64,000 nucleotides of DNA, from the NCBI GenBank assembly GCA_007988785.1, contig BJUU01000007.1, forward strand, positions 56,474 through 120,473. The letters run 5' to 3'. The position numbers and the translations under genes were made by a program. The notes beneath the pieces are model-generated. The model had not been told where the DNA came from. It made no database searches and worked only from the letters and a program-made list of their open reading frames with translations. The stretch comes from Agrococcus baldri (GTDB lineage Bacteria; Actinomycetota; Actinomycetes; Actinomycetales; Microbacteriaceae). Below, piece by piece: positions 54,168 through 60,979 of the stretch (position 1 is the stretch's first letter; the number at the start of each line of letters is the position of its first letter).

Positions 54168-55661
54168 TCAGGCGGATGCGCCGAAGCGGGCCGTGTGCAC
54201 GTCGCCGAGGGTGATGTGCACGGCCTGCTGGTCGCTGTAGAAGTCGAGCGAGCGGTAGCCGCCCTCGTGGCCGAGGCCGGAGGCCTTCACGCCGCCGAAG
54301 GGGCTGCGCAGGTCGCGCACGTTGTGGCTGTTGAGCCACACCATGCCGGCCTCCACGTTCTGCGAGAACAGGTGCGCGCGCTGCAGGTCGTTCGTCCAGA
54401 TGTAGGCGGCGAGGCCGTAGCGGGTGTTGTTCGCGAGCTCGAGCGCCTCCTCGTCGGAGTCGAAGGGCGTGATCGACACGACCGGGCCGAAGATCTCCTC
54501 CTGGAAGATGCGCGCATCCGGTGCCACGTCGGCGAAGACCGTGGGAGCCACGTAGTTGCCGTTCGGCAGGCCCTCCGGGCGGCCGCCGCCGGCGAGCAGG
54601 CGACCCTCGCCCTTGCCGATCTCGACGTACGACATGACCTTGTCGAAGTGCTCGGGGTGCACGAGCGCGCCCACCTCGGTCTTCGGGTCGTGCGGGTCGC
54701 CGACGACGATGTTCTTGGCCCGCTCGGCGTAGCGCTCGAGGAACTCCTCGTAGATCCCGCGCTCGACCAGGATGCGGCTGCCGGCCGTGCAGCGCTCGCC
54801 GTTCAGCGAGAAGACGCCGAACAGCGTCGAGTCGATCGCCGCGTCGAGGTCGGCGTCGGCGAAGACGACCGCGGGGCTCTTGCCGCCGAGCTCCATCGAG
54901 AGCGCCTTGAGGTGCGGGGCGGCGTTGCCGAAGATGAGCTTGCCGGTCGACGACTCGCCCGTGAACGAGATGAGCGGCACGTCGGGGTGCTTGACGAGCG
55001 CGTCGCCGGCGGTCTCGCCGAAGCCGTTGACGAGGTTGAACACGCCGCGGGGCAGCTCTGCCTCCTCGAAGATGCCCGCCCACAGCGAGGCCGACAGCGG
55101 CGTGAACTCGGCGGGCTTGAGCACCACGGTGCAGCCGGAGGCCAGCGCGGGGCCCAGCTTCCACGACTCGAGCATGAAGGGGGTGTTCCAGGGCGTGATG
55201 AGGCCGGCGACGCCCTTGGGCTTGCGGTTGACGTAGTTCACCTGGCTGCCAGGCACCTTGTAGGTGTCGTCGCGGCCGGCGACGATCAGGTCGGCGAAGA
55301 AGCGGAAGTTCTCGGCGGCGCGCTGCGCCTGCCCGCGGGCCTGCGTGATGGGCAGGCCGGAGTCCCAGGACTCGAACTGCGCCAGCTCCTGGTCGCGCGA
55401 CTCGACGATGTCGGCGATGCGGCTGAGGATGCGGGCGCGCTCGCGGTTCTTCATGCGCGGCCAGGGGCCCTCCTCGAAGGCGCGCGTGGCGGCGGCGACG
55501 GCCAGGTCGATGTCGGCCTGCTTGCCGCTCGCCGCGATCGTGTAGTCCTCGTTCGTGACGGGGTTGAGCACGCCGAACGTGTCGCCGTCGACGGAGGGCA
55601 CGCGCTCGCCGTCGATGTAGTGGGGGATGAGCTCGGGGATGCCTGCGGGCTGGTCGGCCAT
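54168..55661 (-). CDS. hpaE: 5-carboxymethyl-2-hydroxymuconate semialdehyde dehydrogenase
   Basis: A 497-residue NAD-dependent aldehyde dehydrogenase. The catalytic Cys is in FSLNGERCTAGSR, the general-base Glu in MELGGKSPAVV, and the NAD block PWNTPFMLESWK. It oxidises the product of HpaD. The ATG at 55661 has AAGGAG upstream. Its position between the GntR gene and hpaD fixes the assignment among dehydrogenases. Confidence 0.93.
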   Translation of the reverse strand: MADQPAGIPELIPHYIDGERVPSVDGDTFGVLNPVTNEDYTIAASGKQADIDLAVAAATRAFEEGPWPRMKNRERARILSRIADIVESRDQELAQFESWDSGLPITQARGQAQRAAENFRFFADLIVAGRDDTYKVPGSQVNYVNRKPKGVAGLITPWNTPFMLESWKLGPALASGCTVVLKPAEFTPLSASLWAGIFEEAELPRGVFNLVNGFGETAGDALVKHPDVPLISFTGESSTGKLIFGNAAPHLKALSMELGGKSPAVVFADADLDAAIDSTLFGVFSLNGERCTAGSRILVERGIYEEFLERYAERAKNIVVGDPHDPKTEVGALVHPEHFDKVMSYVEIGKGEGRLLAGGGRPEGLPNGNYVAPTVFADVAPDARIFQEEIFGPVVSITPFDSDEEALELANNTRYGLAAYIWTNDLQRAHLFSQNVEAGMVWLNSHNVRDLRSPFGGVKASGLGHEGGYRSLDFYSDQQAVHITLGDVHTARFGASA

Positions 55662-55715
55662 GGTGGCTCCTTCTGTCGGATGGTTCGTGCGCACCGGGGT
55701 TCCCCCGGCGCGAGG

Positions 55716-56420
55716 TCAGGACTGGGGCGGCTGCGTTCGGTGGAGGAAGGCGTCCGGCGTCGCGAGGCGGTGCGCGCGCACCGCGAGCTCGATGCGACGG
55801 GGATCCGCACCCTCGCGGATCAGGCCGAGGATCGCCTCGTGCTCGTCGACGGATGCGGTGGCGCGGCCGGGCACGAACGAGAACGTCGACTGGCGGAGCC
55901 GTCCGACGCGCTTCCAGCAGGTGTCGACGATCTCGCGCACCGTGTCGTTCGGGCACACGTCGCTCAGGCGCCGGTGGAAGGCCTCGTTGAGGGCCGTGAA
56001 CTGCATCGGGTCGAAGGCGGCGAGCGAGACGCGCATCCGCTCGTTGATCTCGCGCGCCTCGTCGAGGTCGGACTTCGAGAACAGGCCGGCGGCGAGCGAG
56101 ATGGCGGCGCCCTCGGCGAACGAGAGGGCCTCCATGGTGTCGTGGTACTGCAGCTCGTCGATCTCGGCGACCTTCGCGCCGATGTTGCGCTCGAAGGTCA
56201 CGAGGCCCTCGGCCTCCAGGCGGCGGATCGCCTCGCGCACCGGCACGACGCTCATGTCGAGTTCGCGGCCGATCGCGTCGAGCACCAGCCGGTAGCCGGG
56301 GGAGTAGGTGCCGGCGACGATGCGGTCGTGCAGCAGCTCGTAGGCGCGCTGCGACTTCGAGGGGGCGATCGCCCCGCCGGTCTCGGCGGCCACCGCCGCC
56401 TTGACCCGTCGCGGGCTCAC
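55716..56420 (-). CDS. GntR family (FCD-type) regulator of the hpa cluster
   Basis: 234 residues from a GTG overlapping the fusion-gene stop (GTGA). The N-terminal winged helix is LVLDAIGRELDMSVVPVREA, and the FCD ligand domain has metal-binding His residues in ALNEAFHRRLSD and in VDEHEAILGLI. Two ATCGTATA-type palindromes in the divergent promoter 1.5 kb upstream are its likely operators, with an aromatic acid or pathway intermediate as ligand (inferred). Confidence 0.87.
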   Translation of the reverse strand: MSPRRVKAAVAAETGGAIAPSKSQRAYELLHDRIVAGTYSPGYRLVLDAIGRELDMSVVPVREAIRRLEAEGLVTFERNIGAKVAEIDELQYHDTMEALSFAEGAAISLAAGLFSKSDLDEAREINERMRVSLAAFDPMQFTALNEAFHRRLSDVCPNDTVREIVDTCWKRVGRLRQSTFSFVPGRATASVDEHEAILGLIREGADPRRIELAVRAHRLATPDAFLHRTQPPQS

Positions 56421-57931
56421 GCGCGCTCCGCCCGCGCCTGCGACGCCTCGTACTTCGCGCGCCACTCGGCATCCATCGGGAAGAGCCCGTCGAGGCGCTC
56501 ACCGGCGTCCATCTGCTGCGCGATGTAGTCCTCGGCGCGCTCGGCCTCGATGCACTCGGCGACGAGCTCGCGCACCAGGGCAGGGGGGATGACGAGCACG
56601 CCGTCGCCGTCGGCGACGATCACGTCGCCGGGCTGCACGGTGGCGCCGCCGCACGCGACGGTCTCGTCGAAGCTCCACGGCACGTGCAGGCGGCCGAGCA
56701 CCGCGGGGTGGCCGCCGCCGTGGTAGGTGGGCACGCCGATCTCGGTCACGACGTCGAGGTCGCGCACGCCGCCGTCGGTGATGATGCCGGCGGCGCCGAG
56801 GTGGCGGGCGCGCAGGGCGAGGATGTCGCCGAGCGTTCCGGAGCGGTTGTCGCCGCGCGCCTCGATGACGACGACGTCGCCGGCGTGCAGGTCGTCGAAG
56901 AGCCGCTTCTGCGCGTTGTAGCCGCCGCCGTGGCTCTTGAAGAGGTCTTCGCGGTTGGGCACGTAGCGCAGCGTGCGGGCGGTGCCGACGATGCGCTTGC
57001 CCGGCTGCGTCGAGCGCAGGCCGTCGATCGAGACGTTGTTGAGCCCGCGCTTGCGCAGCGCCGACGAGAGGGTGGCGAGCGCGATGCTCGAGAGCTGCTC
57101 GCGCAGGTCGTCGTCGAGCACGGGCTCGGCGGCGGTCTGGAACTCGGCGATCGGGCGGCCGGATGCGTCGGCCCACTGCTCGGGCGTCGGCTTGGGCTGG
57201 GCGGAGTACGGCGGCAGCTGCTGCTCGCCCACCCGCACGGTGGAGGCGAGGCGGCCGGTGCTCAGCTGCTCGCCGTCGGTCGCGGTCGCGGTGACCTCGA
57301 CCTCGACGGTCTGCCCGGGGGAGAGGGTCGAGGCGTTCGCGGGGGTGCCGGTGAGGATGACGTCGCCGGGCTCGAGCGTGACGAGCTGCGAGAGGTCGCT
57401 GACGATCTGCGCGAGCGAGAAGATGAGGGTCGAGGTCGAGTCGGCCTGGACGAGCTCGCCGTCGAGCCAGGTGCGCACTTCGATGGCGGCGGGGTCGAGC
57501 CGCGTGGCGTCGAGCAGCTTCGGGCCGATGGGCGTGAAGCCGTCGCCGCCCTTGGAGCGGATGTTCGAGCCCTTGTCGACCCAGCGCAGATCGAACACGC
57601 CCAGGTCGTTCGATGCCGTGACGTGCGCGACGTGACCCCACGCATCCGCTTCGCTCACGGCGCGCGCGGCGCTGCCGATGATGATGGCGATCTCGCCCTC
57701 GAAGCCGAAGATCTCGGTGCCGGCGGGCGCGACGAGCTCGCCGCCGGTCGAGAGCGAGGTGGCGGGCTTCAGGAAGTAGCCCGGCGCCTCGGGCGTGCGG
57801 CCCTTCTGGGCGGCGCGGGCGCGGTAGCCGATGTGCATCGCGAAGACCTTGGCCGGCCTGGTGCCCAGCAGCCGCCAGGCGTCGACTGCGGCCTGAGGGG
57901 CGCCCTGTGCGGGCTGCGACGATGCATCCAT
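56417..57931 (-). CDS. FAH-family isomerase/decarboxylase fused to RraA-like aldolase domain
   Basis: 504 residues. The N-terminal 240 are a fumarylacetoacetate-hydrolase fold (FAMHIGYRARAAQKG, metal-binding IFGFEGEIAIIIG, DVILTGTPANAS) as in HpaG. After a linker, about residues 290-480 form an RraA-like fold with the signature TDGGVRDLDVV and VVIEARGDNRSGTLGD. RraA-like aldolases decarboxylate 2-oxo diacids. In the enterobacterial route HpaF isomerises and HpaG decarboxylates; here the fusion probably supplies both steps, since no HpaF is seen. The ATG at 57931 is leaderless, six bases after TACGAT. Confidence 0.85.
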   Translation of the reverse strand: MDASSQPAQGAPQAAVDAWRLLGTRPAKVFAMHIGYRARAAQKGRTPEAPGYFLKPATSLSTGGELVAPAGTEIFGFEGEIAIIIGSAARAVSEADAWGHVAHVTASNDLGVFDLRWVDKGSNIRSKGGDGFTPIGPKLLDATRLDPAAIEVRTWLDGELVQADSTSTLIFSLAQIVSDLSQLVTLEPGDVILTGTPANASTLSPGQTVEVEVTATATDGEQLSTGRLASTVRVGEQQLPPYSAQPKPTPEQWADASGRPIAEFQTAAEPVLDDDLREQLSSIALATLSSALRKRGLNNVSIDGLRSTQPGKRIVGTARTLRYVPNREDLFKSHGGGYNAQKRLFDDLHAGDVVVIEARGDNRSGTLGDILALRARHLGAAGIITDGGVRDLDVVTEIGVPTYHGGGHPAVLGRLHVPWSFDETVACGGATVQPGDVIVADGDGVLVIPPALVRELVAECIEAERAEDYIAQQMDAGERLDGLFPMDAEWRAKYEASQARAERA

Positions 57932-57937
57932 GCTGGC

Positions 57938-57949
57938 ATCGTATACGAT
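57938..57949. promoter_or_regulatory. GntR-type operator 1 over the hpa operon promoter
   Basis: ATCGTATACGAT is a perfect 12-bp palindrome that contains the minus-strand -10 box TACGAT of the fusion gene. Binding would block transcription of the whole hpa operon. Confidence 0.7.
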
Positions 57950-58006
57950 TCCGAATCTGGTCTGCAAGGCCGTCGACTCGGCCGGCGCGCGGTGCGACAC
58001 ACGCGC

Positions 58007-58036
58007 TTGACCGTCGTGCATGAAATCGTATATGTT
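58007..58036 (+). promoter_or_regulatory. Transporter promoter with GntR-type operator 2
   Basis: TTGACC (58007-58012) and TATGTT (58031-58036) are 18 bases apart. ATCGTATATGTT (58025-58036) matches operator 1 in 9 of 12 bases and covers the -10. The divergent transporter is therefore probably co-regulated with the hpa operon. Confidence 0.62.
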
Positions 58037-58084
58037 CCATGCAGCCCCGGCCCGAAGCGGCCTTCCCCTGACAAAGGAGTCAGC

Positions 58085-59509
58085 GTGTCCCACAGCACGA
58101 CTCACACCAGCGCACGCGAGCGCAACAAGGTCCTCGCCGCCGTCGTCGTCGGCACGACCATCGAGTGGTACGACTTCTTCATCTACGCCTTCATGGCGAA
58201 CCTGGTCTTCGCGCAGCTCTTCTTCGAGCCCGCCGGCCCCGGCGTCGGCCAGATCATCGCGCTGGTCACGATCGGCATCTCCTTCCTCTTCCGCCCGCTG
58301 GGCGCCTTCCTCGCCGGGCACTTCGGCGACAAGGTCGGCCGCCGCCCGATGCTCGTCATCACGCTGCTCCTCATGGGTGCGTCGACGACGCTCGTGGGCG
58401 CGCTGCCGACGTACGAGGCGGTCGGCATCATGGCGCCGATCCTCCTGATGCTGCTCCGCATCCTGCAGGGCCTGTCGGCCGGCGGCGAGTGGGGCGGCGC
58501 GGTGCTCATGGCGATCGAGCACGCGCCGGCGAACCGCCGCGGGCTCTACGGCTCCTTCGTGCAGGCGGGCGTGCCGATCGGCATGCTGCTCGCCACGGGC
58601 CTCCTCGCGGGCGTCCGGGCCATGTTCCCGGGCGACGCGTTCCTCGAGGTCGGCTGGCGCATCCCGTTCTTCTTCTCGATCATCCTCGTGCTGGTCGGCT
58701 TCATCGTGCGTCGCTCGGTCGACGAGTCGCCGGTGTTCCAGGAGATCAAGCAGACGGCCCAGCAGGAGTCGGCGCCGATCATCCAGGTCTTCAAGAAGTA
58801 CGGCGCCATCGTCGCCTTCGCCGCGATGGTCTTCATGGCCAACAACGCCACCGGGTACATGACCACCGGCGGCTACATCCAGGGCCTGGCCTCGCGCCCC
58901 GTCGACGGCACCCCGCCCGGCTACGGCTTCGACCCGGTGGGCGTGCAGCTGGCGGCCTTCGCGGGCTCGCTGTCGTGGCTGGTGTTCACCTTCGTCGCCG
59001 GCTGGGCCTCCGACCGCATCGGCCGCAAGCCGCTCTACCTGATCGGCTGGACGACGCTCGCGATCGGCATCGTGCCGCTCTTCCTGCTCACCGAGACGGG
59101 AGTCATGGGCGTCGCCTGGGCGACCATCATCCTGGGCGTCGGGCTCGGCCTCACCTACGGGGCGCAGGCCGCCTGGTACGCCGAGTCGTTCCCGGCCTCG
59201 GTGCGCTACTCGGGCGTCTCGATCGCCTACGCGATCGGCGCCGTCATCGGCGGCGCCTTCGCGCCCACCATCGCGCAGGCGCTGCTGCAGGCGACCGGAT
59301 CGACCTGGTCGATCGTCGGCTACCTGCTGGCGACCGTGGTGATCTCGGTCATCGGCACGCTGCTGATGAAGGACCGCACCGGCGTGCCGCTCTCGATCGA
59401 GTTCGAGAACTCGGGCAAGTGGGAGCCCTGGCGTCGCGGCGACGCGTTCGAGGAGCTCTCGCCCGTCGACGCCGACGCGCACCTCGCCGCAGAGCAGCCC
59501 AAGGCCTGA
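58085..59509 (+). CDS. MFS transporter, metabolite:H+ symporter (MHS) family
   Basis: 474 residues with 12 hydrophobic helices. The MHS signatures are clear: GTTIEWYDFFIYAF at the first helix, GHFGDKVGRRPMLV in loop 2-3, and RILQGLSAGGEWGGA. Relatives import organic acids such as shikimate, citrate and aromatic acids. The GTG has AAGGAG upstream. Its shared operator with the hpa operon suggests that it imports 4-hydroxyphenylacetate, homoprotocatechuate or a similar acid. A hairpin terminator follows. Confidence 0.9.
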   Translation: MSHSTTHTSARERNKVLAAVVVGTTIEWYDFFIYAFMANLVFAQLFFEPAGPGVGQIIALVTIGISFLFRPLGAFLAGHFGDKVGRRPMLVITLLLMGASTTLVGALPTYEAVGIMAPILLMLLRILQGLSAGGEWGGAVLMAIEHAPANRRGLYGSFVQAGVPIGMLLATGLLAGVRAMFPGDAFLEVGWRIPFFFSIILVLVGFIVRRSVDESPVFQEIKQTAQQESAPIIQVFKKYGAIVAFAAMVFMANNATGYMTTGGYIQGLASRPVDGTPPGYGFDPVGVQLAAFAGSLSWLVFTFVAGWASDRIGRKPLYLIGWTTLAIGIVPLFLLTETGVMGVAWATIILGVGLGLTYGAQAAWYAESFPASVRYSGVSIAYAIGAVIGGAFAPTIAQALLQATGSTWSIVGYLLATVVISVIGTLLMKDRTGVPLSIEFENSGKWEPWRRGDAFEELSPVDADAHLAAEQPKA

Positions 59510-59527
59510 CCGGCACGAGCGCACGCA

Positions 59528-59555
59528 GACGGGCCCCGCTCCGGCGGGGCCCGTC
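59528..59555. terminator. Hairpin terminator after the MHS transporter
   Basis: GACGGGCCCCGC and GCGGGGCCCGTC form a perfect 12-bp stem with a TCCG loop, between convergent genes. Confidence 0.8.
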
Positions 59556-59559
59556 CGCG

Positions 59560-59961
59560 TCAGTCGACGACGACGGCCTCGTCGATCGGCGTGCCCCGCT
59601 CGTAGGGGCCGAAGAAGAGGTCGGCGCCGTCCTCCGTGAGCGCGGCGCCGCTCGTGCGCTCGCCGTCGAAGCCCGTGAGCGTCGCGAAGCGCAGCCGCGC
59701 GGCGTCGTCGTCGGGGTCGGCGATCTCGATCGCCCAGCCGCCCTCCGCCTCGACGATCGCGGGGTCGGCGACAACCACCCGCATCATGCCGCCGTGGCCG
59801 GTGAGCGTGACGCTGCCGCAGAACCGCAGGCTCCCCGCAGCCGGGAAGCGGAAGCCGCCGTCGACCTCCTCGGCGCCGCCCGTGACCGTCACGGCGCCGT
59901 CGGGCATGCCGCGCACGTAGCCGAGCAGCGAGGCCTTGACGCCCCACAGCAGCGCCGTCAT
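59560..59961 (-). CDS. Stand-alone HtaA-domain protein without signal peptide
   Basis: 133 residues forming a single HtaA domain: LLWGVKASLLGYVRGMPDGA at the start, FRFPAAGSLRF, and GSVTLTGHGGMMRVVVADPA. HtaA domains of corynebacteria bind heme at the cell surface, but here there is no signal peptide or anchor, so the protein should be cytoplasmic. It overlaps the LysR gene by four bases (ATGA) and is co-transcribed with it, beside a heme enzyme. A role in heme handling or in sensing is speculative. Confidence 0.75.
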   Translation of the reverse strand: MTALLWGVKASLLGYVRGMPDGAVTVTGGAEEVDGGFRFPAAGSLRFCGSVTLTGHGGMMRVVVADPAIVEAEGGWAIEIADPDDDAARLRFATLTGFDGERTSGAALTEDGADLFFGPYERGTPIDEAVVVD

Positions 59962-60881
59962 CGCGGCTGCGGCCAGGGCAGCGACCTGGCGTAGTCGATG
60001 AGCGCCCTGGTGCGCTGGGTGGGCTCGCGCGAGGCCGACCAGATGACGTCGATGCCGACGGGCCGCACGGCCGGCGTGATCTCCTGCATGACCACACGGT
60101 AGCCCTCGTAGCTCGCCTCGTTCGCGGGCCGCTGCACGAGGATGCCGTAGCCGAGGCCCCTGCCCACGAGCGTGCGCACGGCCTCGTAGCTCTGCACGCG
60201 GTGGCGCACCCGCGGCGTCAGCCCGCGGGCGCTGAAGAGCGAGAGCGTGTGCTCGCTCGAGGGCGGTGCGTCGAGCAGGATGAGGTCGCGCTCGACGAGA
60301 TCCTCGAGCCGCACCGGCCCGCCCGTCGCGAGCGGGTCGTCGGCCGCCACCACGACGTGCGCGGGCAGCTCGAACAGCTTGGCCCGCTGCGGCTCGCCGG
60401 GGATGAGCGTGTCGTAGATGAAGGCGACATCCACCTGACCCGACTCGAGCCGGCCCTCCAGGCGGTCGTGCGTCGCCTCCAGGATGTCGAGCTCGACCCG
60501 CGGATGCGCGGCGCCGAAGCCCTGCAGCAGCGGCGGCAGGATGGTCGGCGCCAGGGTGGGGTAGCAGCCGATGGTGATCGGCCCGACGAGCTCGCCCGGT
60601 GCGCCCCGCAGCGAGCTCTCGAGCTCGCGCGACTGCGCCAGCAGCGCGCGCGCCCGCGCCACGACCTCCACGCCGGTCGAGGTGAGGCTCAGCCCGCGGG
60701 CGCGCCTGCGCACCGTCAGCTGCGCCCCGAGCGCGCGCTCGAGCTCGCTGAGCGCATCCGAGACCGCCGAGGAGGAGACGTGGAGGCGCGCGGCGGCGCC
60801 CGCGACGGTGCCCTCGTCGGCGGCGCAGACCAGGAACGACAGCTGCCGCAAGGTGTACGCGGGCGCGTCCAGCGCATCCAT
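59958..60881 (-). CDS. LysR family transcriptional regulator
   Basis: 307 residues. The N-terminal winged helix is LSFLVCAADEGTVAGAAARL with HVSSSAVSDALSELE, followed by a two-lobed ligand domain (GPITIGCYPTLAPTILPPLL). It is divergent from the P450 fusion gene across about 100 bases, the standard layout for a LysR activator of its neighbour. The inducer is probably the P450 substrate or a product (inferred). Confidence 0.9.
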   Translation of the reverse strand: MDALDAPAYTLRQLSFLVCAADEGTVAGAAARLHVSSSAVSDALSELERALGAQLTVRRRARGLSLTSTGVEVVARARALLAQSRELESSLRGAPGELVGPITIGCYPTLAPTILPPLLQGFGAAHPRVELDILEATHDRLEGRLESGQVDVAFIYDTLIPGEPQRAKLFELPAHVVVAADDPLATGGPVRLEDLVERDLILLDAPPSSEHTLSLFSARGLTPRVRHRVQSYEAVRTLVGRGLGYGILVQRPANEASYEGYRVVMQEITPAVRPVGIDVIWSASREPTQRTRALIDYARSLPWPQPR

Positions 60882-60979
60882 CTATTCAGATCCAATCGAA
60901 GAAGTTCATGCGATCAATCCGCTTTCCCAGCGTAACCGAGTCAGGCATGCTCGAGGGAAGCCGACCACGAGGACGTGTC
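60882..60979. promoter_or_regulatory. Divergent control region of LysR and the P450 fusion
   Basis: 98 bases holding both promoters. It is less GC-rich than its surroundings at 60885-60920, where ATTCAGATCCAAT and CGATCAATCC could form LysR half-sites. The assignments are weak. Confidence 0.35.

Noticed and set aside
56417..60097. 1226-codon minus-strand frame joining the FAH-RraA gene to upstream sequence
   Set aside because: Upstream of 57931 it is antisense to the MHS transporter, and a clear promoter and operator separate the two.
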